Positions 45,601 to 57,384 of a stretch of 64,000 bases of DNA are shown piece by piece (the stretch's first letter is position 1; each line of letters opens with the position of its first letter). The position numbers and the translations under genes are program-made. Below the pieces are notes generated by a model. That model was not told where the DNA came from. It made no database searches and was given only the letters and a program-made list of their open reading frames with translations. The stretch is from Isoetes taiwanensis. Lineage: Eukaryota > Streptophyta > Lycopodiopsida > Isoetales > Isoetaceae. The DNA lies in NCBI GenBank assembly GCA_021234155.1, contig JAJEKV010000001.1, positions 37,492,826-37,556,825 on the forward strand, written 5' to 3'.

Positions 45601-47987
45601 GACTCAAAGATGCATACATCGAACAGACATACAATGCAGTCGACAACACAAGCCAACTACTAGCATGGGACGTAAGGACTAACAACATAGATGAAAAGTG
45701 CCAAAAGATATGCACTAACATGAAACTTGACAAACGATTACACTGTAACTTAACGTCATACCAGTTTAGTAGCATCCCTGCTGGGATCTATGACATCACA
45801 TTCTCAAGCACACCCACACATACTGACCCAGAGATGGAAAGATGAAGGACGACAACAAGCACCTATCCTCAGCGCCGCATAACGTGAGCGTTGTGAATTG
45901 CAACCAAGGGGCCACAACATTGATAGACAACAAATAGTCGCGCAAATAAGGATAACATGCATGTGTGAGCGTATCCTCGAAACACCTACAATAACAATGG
46001 TTAATGCTAAACGAAACCAACATATAGAAAAACAACTCTAAGAACCATGTATACACATATATTGAAAATAGAACGAGTGAAGTCCCTAAGAATGCATACC
46101 TGAACCCCCTGCTGATAGAAGCACGTACCCTAAATAGATGCACGAGCAATAAAAAACTAGAAACCTCCAACAAATTGACCAAAAAAGGCTAACCTATAAA
46201 CCCATCAAAAATGCTGGAATATAAAAGTAAGGAAAACAATTGGGGCATCGAAATATCATTACTATATTATGATTAAGGGAAGAAAAAAGGGGAGAACGTC
46301 ACAAGAAGCCTAGGAAAAGCGGCAACCATGCTAAACCTGGAACTCCTAACACTAAACTTCTCGCTCAAGAAAAACTTGTCAGAAACTAAACAACAAAAAC
46401 GGTGGAGCATCAAACCCCTAACCCAGACTGCAAAGCTAGATTCAGAGAGAAAACTAAGACGGACTCACCAATCCAAGGGTTAACTATATCCACACCATCA
46501 ACCAACAAGAGAGATGCACCTCTATTACGCCCTTAATGTGCAAACAAGAAGAAACAAACCTCAGAATGTTATGTACCAAAATACAAAATAAGGAGAAACT
46601 ACGAAACCAAAAAGATGGGAGAAAAGGGGGCAACTTAACAACAAAGACTACAACAACTTAAAAGAGACGAAGCAAGCAAAGAATAGATGCAGAACCAACA
46701 AAAAGGAGCAGGAACACACAAGCTTGAGAAAGGAAAATGAAAAGCATAGGAACAAGGATCTAGGCTCTAGCAAGTACAAGAAACGAAAGAGCGAGAAATA
46801 AAGCTAATAGGAAAAATACGAAATCATAAAAGCAAAGGATAATGCAAGGCATATTAACGATAAAAACGAGAAAAAATAGCTAGAAGGAAAGAAAAAGATA
46901 AGATAGATACACAGATGGAATGAACTCTGTCGGGGTAGCGTAAACTCTGAGGATTGAACGGGAAAAAAACATAAACATAAAGGAGGTGCAAGGGCCCCAA
47001 AACTTCAAGACAAAAAAGGGGAAACAGAATCCCGGTATCCCCCAGCAAAAAAGGCACAACCTGGTATCCCGTTTCCAAGTGTTTGCAACAGAAGCGGAAG
47101 CGGTTGCCGAGAGAGGGATTGCGAAGGAGGATTACAGATGAGTGATTGCGAGGGAAGCTGCAGAAGATCGAAGATTGCTGAGTATGCTCCACAACCAGAA
47201 AGCCAAGAAAGAAGAGGCGGTCAAAGGGAGAACCCATGGCCGAGGCGAATCGAAAAAGGGGAAGGCCATAACAGATTTAACCCCTCTAAATCCGGCAAGG
47301 TAGGTCGGAATAGATCTCTCCTGCCAAACCCATTCTGTATAACAAGGGCAAAATCGAGCCCCCTTGATTCATGAACCAGACAGAAGGAAAGATGCAGTCT
47401 GAGGAAGCAAATCCGGAACCCAATCCAGGGCATGATGTCGCAAACATAACAAGGGGCTGGATAAGAAGAGATTAGAGAGAGCAGCAGACACTCAGAGAAA
47501 AAAGGGAAGGAATCAAAGACCTGAAACCATGAATCCATCATCGCCAAAAGAGATGCATGCTCACGAACCCAAGGATATCATGCTTTCAAACCAAACAAAA
47601 GCAAAAGAGAAAAAACCTGACTGATAAGCCGTGGCAAACCCCATCCTGTACACCGGAGCAGAACAACCACCACCGATGCACGAAGCCTACAAAAACGAAA
47701 ACCAATAACCGAAAATATTGTAAACAACGAGATTCATACCTTTCTTGCAGGAAATTCGTTCTGGGAGCATGGAGTGCGTGATGCAAGTCGGGCGGCTTGC
47801 GGAAAATCCGAGTTTGAGCGTGGTGTGCTTTGAAGCAGGTCGTGCTGCTTGGAGAAACATCTGAAACTGTCCGTGGCCAGAGATGGAGCGGGGCTGCTTG
47901 TACAAAATATTGAATCCTTTGATGGAGCGTGGAAACTGATTGGAAACTGATTGGGACAGGCAGCCATCCACAAAGAACCCTAGAAAC
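42626..47987. other. Purine-rich noncoding block between the 149-bp repeats
   Basis: The plus strand is dominated by A and G for over 5 kb (many runs such as GAAGAAACCAAGAAAATGG). The numerous minus-strand open frames here are Phe/Leu/Ser-rich consequences of that bias and show no protein-family motif. A triple ~20-bp repeat (ATACCACATGCGAAATGAAA) lies at 45,131-45,190. It may be the internal region of a large non-coding LTR-type element. Confidence 0.45.
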
Positions 47988-48136
47988 TGATAGGATAGAG
48001 AAGAAGGAGAAATCTAGCTCAAGAGAACGCCGATGATAGAACAATGAAGAGAGGCTGAATAAATAGGATGAGTGATAAAGGGACGTCCCCATCCAAGGAA
48101 TGTCGGTTCTATTGTTGTCGCAATAGAACCGTGGCA
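47988..48136 (+). repeat. 149-bp direct repeat, right copy (LTR-like)
   Basis: Same orientation and length as 42,477-42,625, with about one difference in the hairpin loop (TTG in place of CTG). The close identity suggests recent origin compared with the LINE and Ty3 copies. Confidence 0.5.
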
Positions 48137-48383
48137 TTTTGCTTTTTTCATGCAACCATAGAGAACATACAAATGGGGAGTTGAATCCCCAAAACCTCCA
48201 ACCTTCCAGTGCCCTATCTTGAATGGAATAGATAATTTTCTATTGCACCAAAATAACAAGCTAAAACTTCCAAAACATGAGCACAGAGAAGAATAGTACT
48301 GCAATGAAGCTAGAAACAATTTTCACCCTTTGTTTCAACATTTTACATGTATTTCTTCATCAATCCCTCTCGTATGAAATTCA

Positions 48384-48473
48384 TATACGGAGGTGGAGGT
48401 CAGAATCGTATACGGAGGTGGAGGTCAGAAATTTTGCATGTAGCGACCCCTATAGTTTCCATTTTCTATAGGG
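48384..48473. repeat. 23-bp tandem repeat and adjacent 9-bp hairpin
   Basis: TATACGGAGGTGGAGGTCAG occurs twice in tandem (48,384-48,432). It is followed by CCCCTATAG-TTTCCATTTT-CTATAGGGG (48,445-48,472), a perfect 9-bp inverted repeat. No gene context explains them. Confidence 0.6.
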
Positions 48474-48839
48474 GAACGCCAAATTGGGCAGTAAAACCAG
48501 AATCATGGATCATTTGCTTTCTAAATATCTTAGGTTTACAAAAATGCCAAGCCATCCCTGTCCGTTGGTTTCTTGTCACACTACAGGTGCCCAAACATTG
48601 ATGGCGGAGCAAATCCTGTCTAGGGAAAACATCCCACCGAGAAGTTGTCCGGATGCACAAGTCACCTTCAAGATCCTACATGGCAAGAAAACAAAGGGAT
48701 TAGGAATTCAGCTTGCAGTCTGGTGTTGGAACAACTGGAGCTTCGCAAAAAAACAAGGTGCTTTTAATTTCATGCAAACAATTCAATGCAGTAACAAAAC
48801 CATGCTTTCAAATCCATTCTTTCTCTTGGTGCGACCTGG

Positions 48840-49148
48840 TCTGCCCCTGCACGAGCTACTCAGTACGCCGTCAGTTCGATCCCTTGGCTCCTACCTCCAG
48901 GAGGTTTTGGATCTGCGGACTCACCTCTGCCCCCGGGCGCCTACCTGAGGTGCCGGGAATTCATGTGTATATGTATATTTGTACAGCTGCCAGCAGGCTT
49001 GTTGCTGCGACGGTTTTTCCCTCGTAAGGGGGGTTTTTTAATCCGAGTAGCAACGGGCTTGCTGCACCCGTGTAATTTGGGTCTCATAGGGCGATTGACC
49101 TCCGCGGACGATAAAAGAACCTTCCTTCCTTCCTTCCTTCCTTCCTTC
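48840..49148 (+). mobile_element. SINE/LINE-like 3' end with (CTTC)n tail
   Basis: CAGTTCGATCCCT near 48,870 resembles a tRNA-type B box. The sequence then runs through a GC-rich body to ATAAAAGAAC and a (CTTC)n tail at 49,121-49,148. A microsatellite tail and a possible B box fit a tRNA-derived SINE or the end of a LINE. No convincing A box or target duplication is seen. Confidence 0.35.
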
Positions 49149-49149
49149 T

Positions 49150-52100
49150 ACATATTTGATGTTTAAATTTCGAACTACGAACTACTGGAACCGATAATCA
49201 GTTTCAAGCATCGGTCTCTTGCCACACATAGGAATAAGTGATGTCTTTCTGTAATTTCTAGCATATGTAAAATATAAATAGCTTAATAAAGCATGCACAT
49301 TCCTTGGCCAAGTTCTTCTGATTATTTATCATTGTCTAGTTCCATGCTTTTGATTTCAAGTAAAGTATTCTGTTGTTGAATAATTTAAGCTCTCAGGGTG
49401 CTTTCCCATGGGCCCAAACCTTGGGATTTTTCTTGGCCAGGCATACAGATGCCATGTTACCATGAAGATCTGACCTTGATTTTTTTTCTAGCCAGGCATC
49501 TAGACACCATGATCCCACGAAGATCCGACCTTGCTTACGAAGATCCGACCTTGCTTGGTTCAGATTTTCGACCTTAACGAAAAGTAATCAGTTCGCAATT
49601 CTTTTTTGCCTAGGTCGACCTTAACGAAAAGTAATCAGCTCGCAATTCTTTTTTGCCTAGGTCAAGACCTGGGTACGGCAATCCAGGTCTAGCAATCCAG
49701 GTCGAACCCATGGAAAAACACCCTCATTCTTATTAGCTTGGATCTTCTTGTAAGAAAAAGCACCCCCATTCTAGTAGCTTGCATCTAAATCTTGCCTGAT
49801 AAAATATAGGTAAGGCAGATCAGCTCTATATTATGTTGGACTTGCTCCTAGGCGTAAAAGCTATCTTCCAAAGATGTCGTGCCTGACCACAAAGTGGTCC
49901 CTTAGGTAGCCTATCCACGTCTCAAAAATCTGAGTAGTTAAGGCTTAAGCGGTCCTTGAAAATTCGATGGCCGTTCTGGACCGTCGCCCAGGTTGGAGCA
50001 GAAGATGTTCCACAAAGGTATGGATCGACGCCTTATGATGCTCCACAAAAATAAATCTGGGTTTTGTTAGCTCTATTTATCGTAACTCTATTTCAGCCTT
50101 AATTAAGATCATATTCAAGATCATAGTTCCCGGCATCACAGGATAATTTGAGTTGGATGTGGCTTAAGCCATTTGATCGCGATCTAGAATAGACTGTTTT
50201 TAAAATCCAATGGCCGTTTTGGACCGTCGCCTAGGTTAGATCAGAAGATGCTCCACAAAGGTATGGATCGTCGTCTATGGTTAGGTCGGAAGATGCTCTA
50301 CAAAGGTAAGTTAGGGTTTTTATGGCTCCTATTTATCGTAGCTTTACCCAGCCTTAATTAAGATCATATTCAAAATTATAGTTCCCGTCATCACAGAATA
50401 ATGGCGTCCTGGCATTTGAGACGTGAGTTACTCTGCCATGCCATTTGTATTTCGGGTTCTCACTTGGTATGGACCAACATGTCTATTTGCCGGAGTTTGC
50501 TCTGTAATCTGTGCAAGTTGATGTTTAGATGTGGTGGGGTCAGTTCTAGCTGCAAAGGCATGTCCAATGCATTCTTTAGTAAAAACCTCTGCATGATGTG
50601 ATGAACAGGGCCTGAGTGATAGTTTTTCTGGTGCTAGCCTTTATATGGCAATTATACAGTCTATGGCTTTTAATTCGTCAACACAAAGGTATGCCGGTCT
50701 GTATGTCTCTTAAGTTGCCGGTTGCGTTCAATGCGTCAAATAAGAAGGGGAGATTTGAGCATATGGCTATGACTCTTTTACATTAATTATTGGAATTTGA
50801 AAGACCAAAACGTCCCCCTTTGCTATGATGTGGGACAGTAATGGTAGTCAATCCACATTTTGATCTATGTACCTTGCTGCTGATGTGTTGCAGAACCAAA
50901 AATTCTATATGAAAATGCAGCATTCTGTATCTCTAATGTGGCCACTCATCGCTCCATCAGCCTGCCATTTCCTTCCTAGGTTTATCTTAATCAATTATTA
51001 TCAGCACATAATATTGCAAACTGGTAAAGAAACAGAATATATTTGTCATGTTTAGGGCTGTGCATATTCTCAGTATAATAGGATACCGCTGCGTAGGGAT
51101 CCTCTAAACTGTTGACTAAGCTTCCCAAGGAGTACGGATGCAATAGAATTGACAATTCCTCTTTGGAACGGTTAGCTATCCATTTGACATTATTTAATTT
51201 GCTTGTTTGAAATTATTTTCTCGGTTTAGGCTTAGCGTAATTTAGCTGAATAGGCTTAGTGTGATTTAGCTGAATTATGTTGAAAATTAGTTGCTTGTGT
51301 CCTTTCAAGAAAGTCTCGTCGCTTTCAACTTGAAGAAAGTCCTGTAGTAGACCCTCAGCCTGCCGTAACCTGCTGCAGTCTTGTCCGCTAACTTTCTTCG
51401 TATTTTGTTTGGTGGGTAATGCGTAACTATCTAGTTCTTTCCTACTATTTTTAAGATACTTGTTTGAGGATTTGTTATTACGGTTATAGATGATATTGTG
51501 TTACAGATATGTAGGTTTTTTGAAGGCAGCTCAATTGGGTGGAAGGATTTTCTCTTAAGGGTCTTTATTCTGGTTTAAATGGAAACCTTGCTGGAGTTCT
51601 ACCGTAAGTGCTTTCTTGTTTATTTACAGTTTATAAATTTCCGTAAGCTCTATTTTACTATGTATCAAAGGCATGACTGTATGAAGAATCGAGCACAACT
51701 TATGAAACAAAGCAATCAATTGTTAGGACTGCTAAGAACATCCACATCCGCATGAATTTTTGGTGCTTATGACAAGCAGGTTTGCGAATGCATCATATTT
51801 TGCTCGAATGTTTAAGCATGAACGCAAGGGAAGGAAGCACAGAGAAGGAGGACCCTAAGTGAAGTTATTTATGCCCTTCAGAACTTCGTAGGAAGTAAAG
51901 GATCATAGATGGCACAGGGGAGTGCTCTATCAGGGGTTCACATGGGCCTTACATCCTATGCCTGGAGGCAATTGAACTTGACTAACTAATCGGGTGTGTA
52001 CGAACCTGTCAAGCAGAAGCTACTCAAAAAATTTCCAGAGAATTTTAGTTCAATTGCTGGGTCGAACCTCTTGTGTTTTCCTGTCATTACATAGTTTAGC

Positions 52101-55100
52101 ACATTGGTTGTTCTTACTTTGTAAAACTGGCCATTGAAACCAATACATGACTTAAATTGAAATTCTAGTAAGAAAAGAAACCACATCTACTAGCAGCTTT
52201 TAAAAATTTCTGCTCTTAAATAACCATGATATATGATGAAAACAACAAAAGTTGAGGGCCCAGTACAAGTGCATAGTACAACTGCATACAGTCCCAGATA
52301 TGATGATATGCTTGCACGCACTGTTTACTACGAGCAATGGTACAGATTTATGTAGATGAGACTGAGATGCTGGTTTCTAGTGGGCAGAGAGGATAAGCTG
52401 CTGCTACTCAATAGTACAGAAACGGTCGAGAGAAACGGCCTCTCAGCCGTACAGTTCAACAATGCAATGAGAACACCAATGCTTTGTGAGGGAGATGTCT
52501 AAAGATTATTTACATTTAACTTTAGCTTGTCTCGTTGGGAGTTAGGACGATGCATATTGCTTTTTTGCAGAACTTGAGCATGGAGCTTGCTAAAAGTTTA
52601 CGAAAACTTAAGAGTAAGAAGTAAGAATTCATTGTTGTAGGGGTACAATTGATGAAGGTTATCATTTTGTAGGGGTACAATTGATGAAGGTTATCATTGT
52701 TTTGATTCTATGTTACAAGATTATCTCTTTAGATCACTAGCAGATCATTGCAGATGCATGCTTTTGCTTTTAAGCAGAGCATGGCAAATAGATGAAGTCG
52801 AGGACTTTTTAATAAAATACCAATAGAGCCTGATTTGGTGAGTTAGGCTGAATTCTTGGGGTGTGCTGAGTGTCATGAGAAAAATGCACCTTAGATCATA
52901 TGTTGATGAATTCTGGGCAGATAAGAAACAATTCTTATGAATTCGTTGGGAGTTCTATGAAAAACAAATAAAAAAGGGATTCAGTCAATTAATGATTATC
53001 TTCAGGAAGGCAAGTTGCTTGCTGCTTATGGAAGTCAGGCTTGTTTCAGTAAATTAAGATCATGATGATATTAGGCTGTTCTATTGGTTTAGTGGCTGTG
53101 TTTCCAGCTCAAGGATTATCCAGAAATAAGATTGCATACTCTCTGTGTCTCCAACTGCCAACTGTGGCAAATAAGAACCTCCTTCCTTTCTAGAATTCTT
53201 GATCTCTCATAACATGGGCATTACAGTTTGATATTTAAATTTTGGGGTGTCAAATCATTTCATGTTTGGGGTGTCAAATCATGAAATCATACAAGAGTCT
53301 TGTTGGAGAGGTCGATCTAGAACTTGAAAGTTCTATTTTAAACAAGCCACTTTTCGAAGGGAAATTATTGACTTTCTAGACTGAGGAAAAAATATGTCTT
53401 CTGGGGCGTGGGGTTCAATTTTCCAATCTCTCTTTTTAGGTGCCTTACTGCGGCTGTTTAATCTAACTTTCACGAACAGCATGCATAATGAATCTTTGTC
53501 ACTTCATAGTAAATTTTTTGTTTATGGAATCAGAGTTTCCTAATATGCACTTTCAAATGCGAAGGATAATGATTTCAGGCTTCAGCTTTTCCTATTTGCT
53601 GATTGTACTCAATTATAGGTCAAATAAGAACTCTTGTATTTCACCAGGGAACCAGAGGTCTTTTACTTTTGGTAACAGATTAAGAAAATCAAGGAACTGC
53701 GTACCTCCTATGTGGCGTAATAGAATCATCTTCTCCACATGATGGTTTAAGAGAATCGTCTTCTCCACATGATGCTTTGATGGCACTTTGGTTACAAATG
53801 GGATGCAAGGACGTCCCATATTTTGATATGCCTCCATATTAAAAATACTTGTCAGCAATTCATACATGGTTCTCCATGCTCGATCTTGTAACTTATATCC
53901 TAAGATACCATATTGAACTAAAGAAGAGAATAAAAAGTATTGAGTCAACCCGCCAATAGAACTGGACTTGAAAGCTCTAGTATTGCACTTGACTTGAAAG
54001 CTCTAGTATTGTAGCATTCTCAACAACCACCTTGGCAAAATGTGACTGAATACAATTGTTGCAAACAATGCTGTGTCGTGATTACCATCATCTTGGATCA
54101 TAACATAGGCACGCACTTGTACCATGATGTGGCTTCTAAGATAATAGTTTTGAACACAAGAGTTGTTTTAATAATGCTAAATTTTTCATATCAGTTGACA
54201 TCATTGTCTGTTGCTTAATGCTAATTTGAAGTTACTTTGCATGTCAATTGACACCATCTGTAGTGGATATAATTTGTCACTTTATGTTATCTTGCAATAT
54301 TGGCTTTCGTTGGTCTTGGTTATTTTGCAATATTGGCCTTAGTTGGTCTTGTTCAACAAGATATGCTTGTGTGTTTTTATCTTGAGCAAATGCAACATGT
54401 TTCCTGAAAAAAAAAAAAAAAAAAAAAAGAGGGACTAGCAAAAAGATGTATCAGAAGGCTTGGGCAATTTGAAGCTTGAATTCACTGTACAAAATGGAAA
54501 AGGTAGTCATGTCCATTAGATATAGTCTTAGGCCTTTTTTCCACAGCAATCGCAAAATATGGCTGTCGTCTACCATATACGATGCCATTTGTGACTCCAT
54601 GGCTAAAAATGAGACACTAATTTAAACTTATTTTTCCACTGCATAGTAGTCATAAAATAGTAGTGAAAAACTATGAGTTATATATTCAAATAAGACTAGG
54701 TGTCTTATTTTACGGTGGGGGAAATCCTCTGGAATAAAATAAGACTACATTTACATTTAAAGTGGTATCCAAACCTATTCCGAACCTAAATAAGACATGC
54801 GTATTTTTATAGTGGAAGTGATTTTCTTTTAGGACAATAGGTGGCCAAACATCATTTGTTAAAATATGTGACTTTTAGAAAGAAGGCCTTATTACGCTTT
54901 TGGAATGGAATTGAATTAAATAATATGATAAGAAAAGTACTATAGTCATGAAAGGCGAGGAAAATTTGGCATTGCAGCTAGGGTTGGAAATAGGCAAGGG
55001 GCCAAAAAACATTACTCTCAGACTATCCCGATGTGTAAAAACCATGCCGGATTTGAAATGAAAAGGGACTGGAAGGAAAACATAATATTAAGAATGTCAT

Positions 55101-55949
55101 TAACACATTTGTGAGAAACCTCGAAGTCTCTATCCAAGGACTATGGCGACAGTTGGAAGGCCATAAATTTCCGAAAGAAAACATAAAAATACAGAAATAC
55201 TCATAATAATGAGATCCAAAAGGAGCATAGATTGATACAATAAATGAGGTACTACTATAAGCTGATCTATCATCATATGTATTGTTACAAGGACTATAAC
55301 TTGTTATCTTCAGCAAAAGATGATAAATTTCATACTTCAAATGGAATGCAAAATGCTCAAACTCAAACATGTTCCAAGCCATACTTATGGATTTAATGTG
55401 GTAAGTTAGAACATGTGTCACTCATGATTGATAGCTGTTGCAGAGAGTAAAGAAGCAAAACGAGTTGGTGGTTTTAAAGCAACAAAGACAAAGGAGCTCA
55501 TTTGATGCTGAAGGGCTCTACGAATGCCAGTTTTATAGAGCCATTTTTCTACTATAAAGAGCAGTATCAGAGCATAAAATGAAGGGCCTTTATGGAAACA
55601 CATACATATCCACGATCAAAGGGTTCCTTCACCACTTTGTCCTGGGAAAAAATTGTTGCTCTAAGAATCAGGCTACCTATTATCAGTAAAAATTTCTTGC
55701 TTATTTGGAGTGTTTCTACCGTGCACCATGCATTGTCACTTTCAAGGCTCAAATCGGCCAAAAATATATTGACTAACTCCTTTCCACTATTGAACTTATC
55801 CATTTTTGGTTTGAACAGAATGAGCGCGAAATATTAATATGAGACTGTTTACAGCTAAGGCCAACATTTTTCTCATTGGATCATTCACGTAGAGCAAATA
55901 AGGAAACTTAGCCTACCTACTAGTAGTTAAAACAAAAGAGGAGAGGACA
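49150..55949. other. Intergenic region with many short duplications
   Basis: No gene with recognisable motifs is found on either strand. Direct duplications include a ~46-bp tandem pair (49,569-49,662, containing CCTTAACGAAAAGTAATCAG), a ~30-bp tandem pair (52,637-52,698, TGTAGGGGTACAATTGATGA), and a ~29-bp pair (53,960-54,015, GACTTGAAAGCTCTAGTATT). A run of about 25 A lies near 54,407-54,430. It may contain regulatory sequence for the MLO gene, but nothing specific can be pointed to. Confidence 0.45.
49955..50400. repeat. Direct duplication of a ~190-bp segment
   Basis: About 49,955-50,145 and 50,195-50,400 share a core (CCGTTCTGGACCGTCGCC..., CAGAAGATG, CTCCACAAAGGTATGGATCG, CAGCCTTAATTAAGATCATA) with scattered differences. 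It is noncoding and the family is unknown. Confidence 0.6.
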
Positions 55950-56270
55950 ACACTTCTAGCATTATATGACACGTGACACAACCATATTAGCACTTCTAAT
56001 ATTATATAATACATGCCACAACCATTGATATATCGCAACAAGGACTATATGACACATGACACAACCATGATGTATAGCAACACTTCTAGTAGTATATGAC
56101 ACATGACAATGACAAGTGATACAACCATGATATATAGATACTCGTAGTAGTAAATGACACGTGACAATGACACATGACACAACCATGATCTATAGCAATA
56201 CTTCTAAAGTAACTACTAGTGTTGTATGGCACATGACACAACTATAGGAACACTTCTATGACAAGTGAGA
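55950..56270. repeat. Degenerate minisatellite (ACACATGACACAACCATGAT units)
   Basis: About five or six copies of a 50-60-bp unit with ATATGACACATGACACAACC, ATAGCAACACTTCTAGTA and variants. Internal insertions of ACAATGACA make copies uneven. No gene is associated. Confidence 0.65.
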
Positions 56271-56278
56271 CTAATAGC

Positions 56279-56415
56279 TTTCATTCTTATTAGCTTGGAT
56301 CTTCTTGTAAGAAATAAATCTTATCTGATAAAATATAGGTAAGGCATATTAGCTCTATATTATATTGGACTTGATCCCAAGCCGATAATCCCAAGCCTAG
56401 AACTTTCCAAAGATG
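56279..56415. repeat. Dispersed repeat, copy of 49,723-49,880
   Basis: Both places share TTCTTATTAGCTTGGATCTT, GATAAAATATAGGTAAGGCA and TTAGCTCTATATTAT-type segments in the same order and orientation. This indicates an unclassified interspersed repeat about 6.5 kb apart. Confidence 0.55.
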
Positions 56416-56789
56416 CCTTCTTTTTCCATTTTTTTCATTTCTCCCTTTTATACAGGGAGCCAACACTTGTCCTTTTTTTTGTGACATCAAGTTTCGGTTC
56501 GAACGTGGCATTCTGATATGGAGCTCCGGCAATGGCGTCTGTAGATGTCTCTTGTTTGCTTTTTTTTTTTTCCATGTTTCTATCCGGAAGAATGGCGCTA
56601 CGTCTTATTTGCAACATCCAACTACTTTATTGAAACGAACTAGCTCCATTGCAGTGCTATTCCTCTCTGCAGATGCTCTTGTTTGGAAATTTTAGCTTAC
56701 TGTTTTGGTGCAGTAGAAAGTTACCTACAGTGTAAGTTTGGGGCTCTTTGGGGTTCAATTTCCCGGTCAGTAATTTGTATGATGTTTAT

Positions 56790-57190
56790 AGTTGCATCAA
56801 AAAAGCAGAATGGCAGATAAAATGCAAGTAAACACCAGAATGTTCAGTGATTTTCTTAGGAATGCAAGAACACCAGAATGTTGGGTAAAAATATTAGAAC
56901 GAACATTCTGGGTCAATAAGTCAGAATTGAACCAAACTAAACTTTACGTTAGTAGAACATTACTGTTACGTCTTGGTGTAAAAAAGAATCTCGTTCAAGC
57001 ATTGGAAGAACAAAGATTCAGTTGTTTCACTCAGGTATTTTGCTTAGATCTTGCTTGCTATGGACGCTCTTCTAAGTTTTAGCATTGCCTATGGGGCTTC
57101 AAAAAAGAATATAGATTATAAATTCATAGAGAACTCTTTACCAGACAATTGTTTAGGATTAATGTCTCTATGGATTCCTAGAAAACTTTC
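56790..57190 (+). repeat. Dispersed repeat upstream of MLO gene
   Basis: Plus-strand counterpart of the inverted copy at 41,215-41,690, with the open frame 56,792-57,082 ending LDLACYGRSSKF. It lies 300 bp before the MLO start codon and could overlap its promoter or leader. Confidence 0.55.
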
Positions 57191-57384
57191 TACAAGGTAA
57201 GAATATGAAGTTCTTCTGTGCGTTAAAATATACCTATTTCCTTATTGCTAGACAAATTTACTCTGGCGTTCATGCAGAAGCGGGTGAGAGACAAATGTTC
57301 CCTAGACTGTATTACTAAACTCCTTCTAGTAGCGAGAGTACACCAAGAATGTTGCATGGCTCTGTTGGGCCTCCCTAACAAACA

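Noticed and set aside
42402-47547. Many minus-strand frames of 70-190 aa rich in Phe, Leu, Ser
   Set aside because: They follow from the purine bias of the plus strand and show no domain motif; several overlap in different frames.
48484-48948. 154-aa plus-strand frame
   Set aside because: It runs into the SINE/LINE-like sequence and has no domain signature; treated as chance.
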